Shown: one piece after another, positions 34,167-41,409 of the stretch
Numbering within the stretch: the first letter of the stretch is position 1
Layout of the letters: every line of letters starts with the position of its first letter
Source: Companilactobacillus bobalius
GTDB lineage: Bacteria; Bacillota; Bacilli; Lactobacillales; Lactobacillaceae
Reading direction: 5' to 3'
NCBI RefSeq assembly: GCF_009764355.1
Contig: NZ_LNUA01000032.1
Coordinates: forward strand, 62,001 to 126,000
DNA: 64,000 nucleotides
Made by a program: the position numbers and the translations under genes
Notes under the pieces: generated by a model
The model's input: only the letters and a program-made list of their open reading frames with translations
Databases searched by the model: none
Told to the model about the DNA's origin: nothing

Positions 34167-34175
34167 TTTTTTAGA
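34141..34175. other. inferred attL (prophage junction at tRNA-Ser 3' end)
   Basis: Phage genes begin immediately after the tRNA, with the integrase 200 bases away and transcribed towards it, the usual arrangement for integration into a tRNA 3' end. The exact core cannot be seen because attR lies outside the window. The core probably includes part of the T-arm and acceptor sequence. Confidence 0.45.
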
Positions 34176-34207
34176 ATAAAAGAGAACAAAAGTTCTCAAA
34201 AATAGTT

Positions 34208-34244
34208 AGAGGAACACCGAATTAACGGTGTTCCTCTTTTTTTG
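34208..34244 (+). terminator. strong terminator downstream of tRNA-Ser
   Basis: A perfect 12-bp stem (34208-34219 with 34226-34237), 6-base loop, T8. It ends tRNA transcription, or insulates host from prophage. A smaller GAGAAC/GTTCTC hairpin precedes it. Confidence 0.9.
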
Positions 34245-34277
34245 CTTTATAAAAAATGTAAGAGAATTTAAATGTTA

Positions 34278-34361
34278 TTTGCGCAGAATTTTGCGCAGCA
34301 GAAGATTAATTGTCCCATTTTGCGCAGGAAAAAATCAGCAAAAAAGGTGTGCGCAAAATAT
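34278..34361. repeat. TTTGCGCA repeats, probable integrase arm-binding sites
   Basis: The octamer TTTGCGCA occurs three times directly (from 34278, 34290 and 34319) and once inverted (34350-34357), between the tRNA and the integrase stop codon. Tyrosine integrases with an N-terminal arm-binding domain recognise such repeats. The function is inferred. A related GCGCAGG lies inside the tRNA at 34141-34147. Confidence 0.6.
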
Positions 34362-34371
34362 TGCATTAATA

Positions 34372-35520
34372 CTAATCATTATTATTAGTTTCTTCAATGC
34401 CGTTAAATAATTTTCTAAGATCACTACTTTGCTCAAGCGATGTTGAATCGAACATATGAGTGTAATATTTTAATGTAGTAGCAGTTGTTTTATGACCGAC
34501 ACGTCTTGATACATATTTAAGATTAAAGCCTTGATCAAGTAGATAGGATATGTGAGTATGTCTAATTCCATGGAAATTAATTATTTTGCTTGCACCGATT
34601 TCATTTAGCAATTTTTTTAACTGCTGATTGACTGATTGAGAAGTAGGAGTTTCTTTACGTCTGCTTCTAAAAACATAATTGTAAGGATCAGTGTAATTAA
34701 TTCTATTAAAGTATTCTTCCTGACCAATTTTGAGCTTTTTAAGTACATTAATGCAGTCACTACTAACATCAACATACCTAACACCAGCAGGTGTTTTAGT
34801 GGCCTTTTGATTGCGGGTATCATTTTCGATGGCTTTATTGACACGAATTACTTTTTTATTAAAATTGATATCATTCCAAGTAAGCCCCGCGCATTCCTCG
34901 TATCTCATTCCTGTTTGTGTTACTAAATATACTTCAGCTGATGATATATCATTAATAGAAGTACGCATTTTAGCAACTTCAATCAGTTTTATGTAATCAT
35001 CAGGTTCAAGAAATTTTTCATCGGGGCTTTTTGATTCCTTACCGGCAACAATGGTTGTATTTCTAGTGAAGTCTGTATAGATTAATTGTTCAGCTATTGC
35101 ATCTTCACACATAGATCTAAAGAAGCTATTATATTTGCTAATGGTTACTTTTGTGCGAGTTTTGCCAAACTCATTTAAAAAATGCTGATAGTCTGCTTTA
35201 GTAACATCAACTAGTCTCATGTTTGGAAAGTATTTTTTGATTACATCTATCGCAAAATAGTATCTATTAACCGTAGAATGTGATTTGCCCTTAATGCGAT
35301 ATAATTCTACCCATTCTTTAAAGTAGTCAGAGAAGAGCATATCTTGCTTTGCTAAGTTAGCATGATTTGATTTTTGCAATTCAATTTTCCTAGCGGCTTC
35401 CTCACATTCTGTTTTCCTGACGAAACCGCCCTTTGTTTTATTTCTATATTTGCCAGTAGTAGGATCTTTATAGGAAACACGATATTCCCATTTTCCATTG
35501 CGTTTATGAATTGTTGCCAT
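34372..35520 (-). CDS. int: prophage tyrosine integrase
   Basis: A site-specific recombinase for integration and excision. The 382-residue protein has an N-terminal AP2-like arm-binding domain (IHKRNGKWEYRVSYKDPTTGKYR), a SAM-like core-binding domain (60-155) and the catalytic domain with Arg206 (TGMRYEE), H317-x-x-R320, His343 (VGHKTT) and nucleophile Tyr353 (KYYTH). All catalytic residues are present. It is transcribed towards tRNA-Ser. RBS AAGAAAGG. Confidence 0.96.
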   Translation of the reverse strand: MATIHKRNGKWEYRVSYKDPTTGKYRNKTKGGFVRKTECEEAARKIELQKSNHANLAKQDMLFSDYFKEWVELYRIKGKSHSTVNRYYFAIDVIKKYFPNMRLVDVTKADYQHFLNEFGKTRTKVTISKYNSFFRSMCEDAIAEQLIYTDFTRNTTIVAGKESKSPDEKFLEPDDYIKLIEVAKMRTSINDISSAEVYLVTQTGMRYEECAGLTWNDINFNKKVIRVNKAIENDTRNQKATKTPAGVRYVDVSSDCINVLKKLKIGQEEYFNRINYTDPYNYVFRSRRKETPTSQSVNQQLKKLLNEIGASKIINFHGIRHTHISYLLDQGFNLKYVSRRVGHKTTATTLKYYTHMFDSTSLEQSSDLRKLFNGIEETNNND

Positions 35521-35688
35521 GTTTACAAGCGCCTTTCTTATGTAAATTTATTTAATGATTTAGCCATATTTAAGCTTTTTTTGCGTTCTAAGTTGACATT
35601 TAAGGGATTACTGTAAATTTAGGGGCACATACGTTCTTTTGACGCTAAAAATAAAAAGCCAAGAAAGGCTTAATATTTTTCAAATATC
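35521..35688. other. noncoding gap upstream of int
   Basis: No gene is supported here. It holds the int promoter on the minus strand and a GCC/GGC hairpin with T-run (35655-35680) on the plus strand. TGTAAATTTA occurs twice (near 35541 and 35621), which could be regulator or excisionase sites. Confidence 0.3.
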
Positions 35689-35717
35689 TTGATTTAATGA
35701 AATAAGGTAAGTATTAT
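35689..35717 (+). promoter_or_regulatory. plus-strand promoter in the lysogeny region
   Basis: TTGATT (35689-35694) and TATTAT (35712-35717), spaced by 17 bases, 36 bases before a small plus-strand gene. Confidence 0.6.
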
Positions 35718-35752
35718 TTACTTAGATTAAATATCGTTAGGAGATGAATAAA

Positions 35753-35908
35753 GTGAAAAAGTTGATACACGAAGTAATTAATAATTATCACAATTTATCT
35801 CGTGAAGAAGAAAAGTTTAATAAAAAAGTAAATTCTGAATTAAAAGAAATGAATAAAAACCATCAAAAATTGAAGAAGGAGAATGATAAGTGGTTTTCTA
35901 AGTTATAA
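35753..35908 (+). CDS. small basic helical protein, unknown
   Basis: A 51-residue product from GTG 35753, placed 9 bases after AGGAG; ATG 35744 in the same frame abuts the SD. It is rich in Lys, Glu and Asn and looks like one amphipathic or coiled-coil helix ending DKWFSKL. It has its own promoter and runs against the minus-strand lysogeny block, overlapping the last 6 bases of the next gene. Excisionase, phage regulator and moron product are all possible; I do not recognise it. Confidence 0.55.
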   Translation: MKKLIHEVINNYHNLSREEEKFNKKVNSELKEMNKNHQKLKKENDKWFSKL

Positions 35909-36712
35909 GTATGCGGCGATGGGCTTAATTAGCTTATCGCCGTTATTTAATATACCTATACTTTGTAGCATAGTATCAGCAAAACTCGGCATTATACCAC
36001 CGATTTTGCTTAAGTCACCACTAGCAAATTTATCCATACCACGATCATTAGTTAGTGCAGTATTTTCAACTATACCTATAATTGTGATTTTTCTATTTGA
36101 TCCAGATAACATTTGTATTTGGCCTTGATTCATTCTGAAATTATTTCTTTCTAGCATAGATAAAGAGCCATCTGTTTTTATCAGGTATGTATTAGGCATT
36201 ATGCTTGAAAAAATTTCACCAAGTGTTTGAATGTTTTTAAAAGCAATCTTTGTATCTTTTATGGACTCAGAGGATTGATGCGTTAATTTCATGAATATTA
36301 CATAAAGCTGTGGATTTAATCCAGCAAGAATATTGAAGTCAAAGAAATCAAAGTCAGAATTTATTTTAACAAATTCACCAGCACCAGCTTTTTCTACGCT
36401 GGCAATCATCTTCTTTTCAATTAAATCATCAATTAACATATCAAGTTGATAATCGTTAAAAACGACGTTAACGAATTTTTGTTCTGATTCAGTTCTTGAT
36501 TCTGAAGATGACCGACTTGCAGATAATTCAGCTTTTAGTACTGCACTAGCACCCAAATCACCATTTTTACTTTTTGAACTTTCATCAGTATTTGATGATG
36601 AATTTCCTCTTTGAATTGATTCCATTAAGCCATGATCTAATTGTGCTAATGTGGATGACATTTCTACATTGTCTAAATAGATAATCTCTTTATGTTCACT
36701 ATTATCGCTCAT
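35903..36712 (-). CDS. DUF6414-like protein, prophage cargo
   Basis: A 269-residue protein from ATG 36712, preceded by GGGGGATTATATT. The N-terminus EIIYLDNVEMSSTLAQLDHGL resembles the DUF6414 signature (YLD...LAQL); I recall this family from phages and bacterial islands, with no defined function. A Ser-rich linker (about 45-75) follows, then a mixed alpha/beta domain. Its place between integrase and repressor is where prophages keep lysogenic-conversion and exclusion genes. It is last in a minus-strand unit behind two exported proteins. Confidence 0.75.
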   Translation of the reverse strand: MSDNSEHKEIIYLDNVEMSSTLAQLDHGLMESIQRGNSSSNTDESSKSKNGDLGASAVLKAELSASRSSSESRTESEQKFVNVVFNDYQLDMLIDDLIEKKMIASVEKAGAGEFVKINSDFDFFDFNILAGLNPQLYVIFMKLTHQSSESIKDTKIAFKNIQTLGEIFSSIMPNTYLIKTDGSLSMLERNNFRMNQGQIQMLSGSNRKITIIGIVENTALTNDRGMDKFASGDLSKIGGIMPSFADTMLQSIGILNNGDKLIKPIAAYL

Positions 36713-36734
36713 AATATAATCCCCCTTATGAAAT

Positions 36735-37337
36735 TTATTGTCCGTATCCATTGGAACCAGTGCTATTGCCATTCTCATCAATATACCCTTGCTCCATACC
36801 TGTCTGTAACTGTTGTTCGCCAAATGTTTTCATATTCTCTGGTGTACTTTGCAATGCTTGTAAAGTAGACATGCCGTGGTCAACTTTATAAGCAGCAGGG
36901 GACTCACCATATTTATTAACGAATCCTGTCAAAGTATTTTCATCATAAGAAATACCACTAGATTGTTGCTGTGTATTTTGATCGTTTTGAGATGTTTGCT
37001 GTTGGTTATTGGTACTTGTACCTGAAGCTTGTTGAGATTGATTAGAGGTCTGATTTTGAGCTTGTTGATTGGTGTTATTTTGTTGCGTATTAGTCTGATT
37101 ATTTGCTTGTTGATTAGTTTCATCGGCATTCTTTTGATCAGTTTTTTTAGAGGACTTTTTCTTAGGGGACTTCTTCTTAGTTGAAGAAGTCTTTTTCTTT
37201 TTGTCAGTTTTCTTCTTAGAAACTAGGGTAGTCTTATCCTTTTTTTCAGCAGAAGAACTGGCTGACTTGTTATTTGAACATGCTACTAGTGAAAGAGTAG
37301 TAGCAATTAGCAGAGCAGATGTTATTATTTTTTTCAA
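36735..37337 (-). CDS. prophage lipoprotein
   Basis: A 200-residue lipoprotein. From TTG 37337 (after GGGGGATATAAA) the signal peptide MKKIITSALLIATTLSLVAC ends in a lipobox with lipidated Cys20. It is followed by a Lys/Ser-rich then Gln/Asn-rich tether (25-130) and a conserved-looking C-terminal domain (LTGFVNKYGESPAAYKVDHG...MKTFGEQQLQ). It would display the C-terminal domain outside the membrane. Surface lipoproteins at this prophage position often block superinfection, but homology to the Ltp family is not evident. Function unknown. Confidence 0.8.
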   Translation of the reverse strand: MKKIITSALLIATTLSLVACSNNKSASSSAEKKDKTTLVSKKKTDKKKKTSSTKKKSPKKKSSKKTDQKNADETNQQANNQTNTQQNNTNQQAQNQTSNQSQQASGTSTNNQQQTSQNDQNTQQQSSGISYDENTLTGFVNKYGESPAAYKVDHGMSTLQALQSTPENMKTFGEQQLQTGMEQGYIDENGNSTGSNGYGQ

Positions 37338-37406
37338 TTTATATCCCCCTATACCTTGATTAACTTTATATACCCAAAATTTGTTTCTTTTTGGCATCAA
37401 ATTCAC

Positions 37407-37964
37407 TTACATGTTCATAAGAATCTGTGTATTGTTATTTTCACCATTATCATTATTAGGACCATCTTTTTTAACTTGATCAAGATTAAATCCTTTAGAA
37501 TGCTGTTGAAAAAGTGGGTCAACATAATAGCTTGTTGCTGATTTTAACAGAGAATTAGGGTATTTCTTAAATTTTTTATTACTGATTTTTAAGGAATGAG
37601 CTTTATCGATTTTATATGTGGCCATAAACTGTTTATCTTCAGTCATCTGAGCAAATCCGATACCTGGAACAGAATAATTCTTAGTAGCTTTAATAATTTT
37701 GTACTCATTTTTCATAAATGTGTTATATTCTTTGGCAGTTTTGAAATTATATCCCTTTAATCCAATGATTTTGTAGCCGTTATCAGTAGTTACTAATTTA
37801 GTAATATGCTTTGATCCAAGAATTTTCTTATTCATCGCAAGATATGTATTATCATTACTATTGGATTTAAAGTTAGAAGTATTACTTGCTGAAACAGTAG
37901 ATGAACCAGTACTGATTAATACAATTCCGATTGCAGTTGCTAATAATAATTGTTTAATTTTCAT
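37407..37964 (-). CDS. secreted prophage protein, unknown
   Basis: A 185-residue protein with a clear Sec signal peptide (MKIKQLLLATAIGIVLISTGSSTVSA, cleavage after about residue 26) and a basic, Lys/Asn/Tyr-rich mature part without recognisable motifs or Cys. RBS GGAGAAATT. It is followed 69 bases later by the lipoprotein, so two consecutive cargo genes encode exported products. Confidence 0.75.
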   Translation of the reverse strand: MKIKQLLLATAIGIVLISTGSSTVSASNTSNFKSNSNDNTYLAMNKKILGSKHITKLVTTDNGYKIIGLKGYNFKTAKEYNTFMKNEYKIIKATKNYSVPGIGFAQMTEDKQFMATYKIDKAHSLKISNKKFKKYPNSLLKSATSYYVDPLFQQHSKGFNLDQVKKDGPNNDNGENNNTQILMNM

Positions 37965-37972
37965 AATTTCTC

Positions 37973-39127
37973 CTATAGCTTTTTTAAAGAGTCAATTAGT
38001 TGGGACCAAACAGATTTTTTATGTTTAGGAGGATTGGTTTTCTTTTTCCTACCGACAGACGAAGCATCACTATTTATCTTCTCGTTAAAAAGATCATCAA
38101 TTTTATTCTTTTCTGTGATTAAGACCTTCTTAGTAAAGTCATCATTAGTGATTGTATGAACGTTCCTTGTCGAAATAGTCTTTTTCTTTAGACTATTAAA
38201 TGTCCTTACATAAATTGAGTTGATTTTTTCAGTAGAATTTCCTTGTAAGCTAAAAAGTAATAATTTCTCAATTTCATTATTTGAAAATATATTTTCCATA
38301 TTGTTAAAAATAGGTTCTATCTTTTTTAATCTTTGAATTATTTCTTGATCAGTGATACCAGTTCCTGATTGGATTTTTTGAATAGAATCAATATAGAACT
38401 CAGGAATTTCACAATAATAGCTTTTAAGATCATCTAATGAATCAACGTATTGAAATCTTTCCTGTAGATGACTATCGTCAAAGTTAGAAGTCTGACCAGA
38501 AATGCATAAGTATATTATTTGAAGATATATATTTAATTTTTCATCAGAATTATCAAGGTGTCGTCCAGTTTGTTCTTTGGAAAGTAAAACACGATATAGT
38601 TTGTGCCATTTATTTTTAGTTAGATAAATATGATAAAAATAATCGGTAAGATTATGTAATATTTCTTTTGGATCGTCTTCAGTTTCTTTTATACCTGCTA
38701 TTTCGGCATTTTTAAAAGTGATTATATCGTTATCGTAATATTTTGCGATAATTGGGACTGCTGAATGTTGTTTGAGTAGATTGAAACCTGTGTCTGTAAG
38801 TCTGAACGTCTTAAAATGAATATATTCATCTATTTCTGTAGCGTCTAAATTATCTAAAATGCGAGTCACTAACTCTTTTTTTCTACCAGAAACTTTCAAA
38901 TCTTTATTTTTCAAAATTGATTTCAAGTCAGGGACGAGTAATTGAGGAAGTGCAATTTGAGGATCACTTACCAATTCTACAAATCCATTCCCAATTAATT
39001 TGTCTATGATTCCATTTGGAGACATATTGAAAATTGATTGCCAAGTAAATTCGTTCAATTCATAATCATCTTTCTTACCGTTGAGTTGGTAAAGAGCGTA
39101 GATATCTGCTTTACTGATTAGTGTCAT
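37973..39127 (-). CDS. SAP-domain protein of lysogeny module
   Basis: A 384-residue protein from ATG 39127, with GGGAG upstream. Residues about 75-110 (LKSILKNKDLKVSGRKKELVTRIL) match a SAP helix-extension-helix DNA-binding motif. A helical middle and a Lys/Arg-rich C-terminus follow. Similar SAP proteins occur next to ImmA-type proteases in Gram-positive prophages. The role is unknown; DNA binding is inferred from the motif. It starts 25 bases after the ImmA gene. Confidence 0.72.
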   Translation of the reverse strand: MTLISKADIYALYQLNGKKDDYELNEFTWQSIFNMSPNGIIDKLIGNGFVELVSDPQIALPQLLVPDLKSILKNKDLKVSGRKKELVTRILDNLDATEIDEYIHFKTFRLTDTGFNLLKQHSAVPIIAKYYDNDIITFKNAEIAGIKETEDDPKEILHNLTDYFYHIYLTKNKWHKLYRVLLSKEQTGRHLDNSDEKLNIYLQIIYLCISGQTSNFDDSHLQERFQYVDSLDDLKSYYCEIPEFYIDSIQKIQSGTGITDQEIIQRLKKIEPIFNNMENIFSNNEIEKLLLFSLQGNSTEKINSIYVRTFNSLKKKTISTRNVHTITNDDFTKKVLITEKNKIDDLFNEKINSDASSVGRKKKTNPPKHKKSVWSQLIDSLKKL

Positions 39128-39152
39128 AATTTCATCTCCCATATTTGTAAAG

Positions 39153-39575
39153 CTAATTTTCTAAATTTGGTAGTCCATAATTCCGTCTCAAATCTGAATA
39201 AGTATCAGGTAAATGACCATTCTCTTCTATATAAAGGTTAGTAACCACAGCCATAGCAAAGGTATCTGCTTCACGCTCAGTTTTACGTTCATGAACCTTA
39301 TTTGATACGTAGTAGGCTGCTAGGCCATTATGCTCAAGAACATGTCCAATTTCGTGAGCCAAAACAAAATAACGTTGATTTGAATATTTGATATTATTTG
39401 ACATCATTATTACTGGTACATCAAAGAAATAGACCGTTTTTGCCAATGGTTTTGGTAATAGTTCTTTCCATTGAATATCTAAATTTAGCTTGTCCGCCCA
39501 AGTGAAAGGATCAAAGGTGCCATACCTTTGGCCGATGGTGAAGACAAGCTTATTTAAATCACTTGTTTTCCCCAT
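39153..39575 (-). CDS. immA: ImmA/IrrE-family metallopeptidase
   Basis: A zinc protease that in ICEBs1-type immunity cleaves the partner repressor to induce excision. The 140-residue protein has HEIGH at 74-78 and a downstream EREAD glutamate. It overlaps the repressor gene by 17 bases, the typical immR-immA arrangement. Confidence 0.88.
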   Translation of the reverse strand: MGKTSDLNKLVFTIGQRYGTFDPFTWADKLNLDIQWKELLPKPLAKTVYFFDVPVIMMSNNIKYSNQRYFVLAHEIGHVLEHNGLAAYYVSNKVHERKTEREADTFAMAVVTNLYIEENGHLPDTYSDLRRNYGLPNLEN

Positions 39576-39957
39576 TTTTCTTTGATTCCTTTGCCTTAAT
39601 CTTTTTAAGTTTTTCCCAAAAAATTTGAGTCATGGCAATTTCAACTTTTTCTTTTTCCTCTTTAGTTAAGTCCTCACCATCAAAAGTCATTCCACCCTGG
39701 GAATTTTCATCAATGAAGTTTCTAAGCTCAAGAGTATCTTTTTTTGTTGCCCATTCGGGGGTCTGATTACGACCTAATAAATAATCAGTAGAGACATTAA
39801 ATATATCAGCTAGTTTGTCAACTGTGGATAGAGATGGCTCTCTTGTGCCACGTTCCCAAGCACCAATTGTTTTAGAGGACACCCCAATTTTATCTGAAAG
39901 TGTCTCTTGGGTATATCCATTTTGAACACGAAGTTCTCTTAGTTTTTGACCGAACAT
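39559..39957 (-). CDS. immR: phage repressor, ImmR/CI-like
   Basis: A 132-residue repressor with an N-terminal XRE helix-turn-helix (GYTQETLSDKIGVSSKTIGAWERG) and a short C-terminal helix region. There is no S24 autocleavage domain, so inactivation is probably by the adjacent ImmA protease rather than RecA-dependent self-cleavage. It is divergently transcribed from the Cro-like gene across an operator cluster. Confidence 0.9.
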   Translation of the reverse strand: MFGQKLRELRVQNGYTQETLSDKIGVSSKTIGAWERGTREPSLSTVDKLADIFNVSTDYLLGRNQTPEWATKKDTLELRNFIDENSQGGMTFDGEDLTKEEKEKVEIAMTQIFWEKLKKIKAKESKKNGENK

Positions 39958-39980
39958 ATTGTCACCTCTTAGTATTAATG

Positions 39981-40088
39981 ATACTACAATATGTAGTATA
40001 AAAAGAACCTACAAAAAGTAGTGTTTTCATGTTGACATACTACAAAACGTAGTTTATTATAATAACTGTAATAACTACAAAACGTAGT
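39981..40088. promoter_or_regulatory. operator cluster between repressor and cro
   Basis: Four copies of a palindrome of the form ACTACA-N3-TGTAGT occur at 39983-39997 (perfect, extending to 19 bp), 40008-40022, 40039-40053 and 40074-40088. A fifth is in the cro 3' end. Site 1 overlaps a minus-strand -10 (TATACT, 39995-40000) for the repressor gene. Site 3 lies between the -35 and -10 of the rightward promoter. This layout supports a lambda-like switch. Confidence 0.88.
40032..40060 (+). promoter_or_regulatory. rightward early promoter (PR-like)
   Basis: TTGACA (40032-40037) and TATTAT (40055-40060) with 17 bases between them, the spacer being almost filled by operator 3. Confidence 0.75.
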
Positions 40089-40102
40089 TAGGAGGTGATT
40101 CA

Positions 40103-40315
40103 ATGAATAATACGAATAAGCTAAAAGAGATCCGAGAAAATAAAGATATGAAACAAATTGATCTTGCTTTAATGCTTAATGTATCACAAAGAACCATAAG
40201 TGCATGGGAAACAGGGAGACGTACGCCGTCTCCAAAATTCATGCAACAAATTGAAGATATTTTCAACGTTCCAAAAGAAGATATTTTTTTTACAGCTTTT
40301 AGCTACAAAATGTAG
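40103..40315 (+). CDS. Cro-like XRE regulator
   Basis: A 70-residue single-domain helix-turn-helix protein (MKQIDLALMLNVSQRTISAWETG). It is the first rightward gene after the operators, with AGGAGGTGATTCA as RBS. By position it is the Cro counterpart of the repressor. Its stop codon lies within operator 5. Confidence 0.88.
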   Translation: MNNTNKLKEIRENKDMKQIDLALMLNVSQRTISAWETGRRTPSPKFMQQIEDIFNVPKEDIFFTAFSYKM

Positions 40316-40316
40316 T
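40302..40316. promoter_or_regulatory. fifth operator, at the cro stop codon
   Basis: GCTACA-AAA-TGTAGT matches the operator consensus in 14 of 15 positions of the perfect palindrome class. It is about 210 bases from the main cluster, inside the end of the Cro-like gene. Confidence 0.7.
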
Positions 40317-40342
40317 GAATAATATTTACACATTAAGAGTAC

Positions 40343-40375
40343 AAAAAAACCGATTAACACATCCATGTCTAATCG
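40343..40375 (-). terminator. minus-strand terminator downstream of the TM-tailed protein gene
   Basis: A CGATTA/TAATCG stem (40351-40356 with 40370-40375). On the minus strand it is followed by GTTTTTTT. It would end a leftward transcript from the gene at 40529-40894. Confidence 0.5.
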
Positions 40376-40453
40376 TTAACTCAAGTTTACTAATAAGCTG
40401 TTTCAGTTGTAGACAGGGTACGGAGACAAATAAACGAGAAGGGAGTGAGATTG

Positions 40454-40540
40454 ATGAAAAAAGACACTTTCTGGGAAGTAGTGGTTCCCATAGTCGTGTC
40501 AGTTATTACTACGTTGATATTCAACTTATTATTTGAATAA
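40454..40540 (+). CDS. 28-residue hydrophobic peptide
   Basis: MKKDTFWEVVVPIVVSVITTLIFNLLFE, wholly one membrane helix with a charged start, preceded by GGGAGTGAGATTG. The convergent gene's end overlaps it by 12 bases, and that gene's terminator lies beyond it, so the leftward mRNA is antisense to this gene. Small toxins of type I systems have this form, but it may equally be a phage membrane peptide. Not recognised. Confidence 0.5.
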   Translation: MKKDTFWEVVVPIVVSVITTLIFNLLFE

Positions 40541-40894
40541 AAAGGAAAAAATTTTTATAAGAATGTTGGTAATTATTGTTACAGCAATTGGTAAAGCCAC
40601 ACTGTTAATTAATATTTTTTTGAACTTTTCAGAGGTCCATTCAAAATAATGCTTTCCTTCAATTGTTGGGGCAATGCCAATGGAACGATGATCAAGAAGA
40701 TCACTATCAGGATAGTCAACAGTTTTTACTAGTTTTCTATGGCGTAGATAATTTAAATAATAATCTTGACGTTCGACATTTAATTCCTCATAAGTCATAT
40801 ATTTAACGTTTGGATTTTTAAATTTCTTATTAAGAGTTTTTAGGATTCTTCTTTCTTCAGGGAGAATAAGTTCTTTGCTCAATGGATTTATCAA
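40529..40894 (-). CDS. small protein with C-terminal membrane tail, unknown
   Basis: A 121-residue protein from TTG 40894, 7 bases after GGTGGTG. The first 85 residues are charged and soluble, possibly a winged helix (YLNYLRHRKLVKTVDYPDSD...IGIAPTIEGKHYF). The C-terminus (ILINSVALPIAVTIITNILIKIFSFLF) is a tail-anchor helix. That tail resembles the opposing 28-residue peptide (shared PI-x-V-S/T-I/V-I-T). It is transcribed leftward from the first copy of a duplicated divergent control element. Confidence 0.6.
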   Translation of the reverse strand: MINPLSKELILPEERRILKTLNKKFKNPNVKYMTYEELNVERQDYYLNYLRHRKLVKTVDYPDSDLLDHRSIGIAPTIEGKHYFEWTSEKFKKILINSVALPIAVTIITNILIKIFSFLFK

Positions 40895-40900
40895 GAGTAA

Positions 40901-40968
40901 TCACCACCTTTCTTATTCAAATTATAGACGTTATGTCTCAATACGAAAGGTGTTTAAAGGAGGTGATA
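40901..40968. repeat. duplicated divergent control element, copy 1
   Basis: A 68-base sequence repeated with only 3 mismatches at 41410-41477. It holds a ribosome-binding site facing each way (CACCACCTTTCTT read leftward, AAAGGAGGTGATA rightward), an AGAC-N5-GTCT dyad (40926-40938), and a leftward TATAAT. Confidence 0.85.
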
Positions 40969-40971
40969 GGG

Positions 40972-41214
40972 ATGAAGACAATAAAAAAAAGCCACCTAAT
41001 TAAAGGTGGCAAGATTGTTACTTATAAAACAGATCAATACGAATTAACTCAATTATCGCTGGGACGATATGGAGAAATTCAAATTAATTCTGTTCAGGGA
41101 ATAGCGGTTCATACATACTCTCGTTGTCTGATATGTTCTGCAATTTTAGATTGGTATAAACGTAGGTTGATTTTAAAGCGCCTGAATCTTCGTGCTCCAT
41201 TTCGGTATAAATAA
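40972..41214 (+). CDS. small basic protein downstream of control element copy 1
   Basis: An 80-residue product from ATG 40972 after AAAGGAGGTGATAGGG. The first 42 residues (KKSHLIKGGKIVTYKTDQYELTQLS) look like a genuine small basic protein. The rest is read antisense to the convergent gene 41084-41404 and has the composition of an antisense frame. The 3' half may have been replaced during the rearrangement that duplicated the control element. Unrecognised. Confidence 0.42.
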   Translation: MKTIKKSHLIKGGKIVTYKTDQYELTQLSLGRYGEIQINSVQGIAVHTYSRCLICSAILDWYKRRLILKRLNLRAPFRYK

Positions 41215-41404
41215 TAAAGCCATTTTGATATATGAGTATGCTCTTATCCCAACCAGCATGAAAGTCTTCTGCTTTTTGAATAACTATTTCCGTGGCAGTA
41301 CTAGCATTAGGACCACCGTTTATGATCATATTACTATGAGAAAAATCATATCTATACTTCAGATTTAATTTTTTAAGATTATTTATTGGTTGTATATAAG
41401 CCAT
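41084..41404 (-). CDS. unidentified small protein, leftward from control element copy 2
   Basis: A 106-residue acidic/neutral protein (MAYIQPINNLKKLNLKYRYDF...MYEPLFPEQN) from ATG 41404, 8 bases after GGTGG. It has no known motif that I can see. It overlaps the convergent gene at 40972-41214 by 131 bases, unusual for two functional genes. Confidence 0.5.
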   Translation of the reverse strand: MAYIQPINNLKKLNLKYRYDFSHSNMIINGGPNASTATEIVIQKAEDFHAGWDKSILIYQNGFIIYTEMEHEDSGALKSTYVYTNLKLQNISDNESMYEPLFPEQN

Positions 41405-41409
41405 AAATT

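Noticed and set aside
35883..36128. 81-residue plus-strand frame opposite the DUF6414-like gene
   Set aside because: Antisense shadow of a better supported gene; no own ribosome-binding site.
39153..39957. HTH plus ImmA-domain pair as a toxin-antitoxin module
   Set aside because: Position beside integrase and divergent from a Cro-like gene with shared operators fits phage immunity control better.
40315..40536. 73-residue plus-strand frame after the Cro-like gene
   Set aside because: No ribosome-binding site, unlikely composition, and it overlaps the better supported 28-residue peptide.
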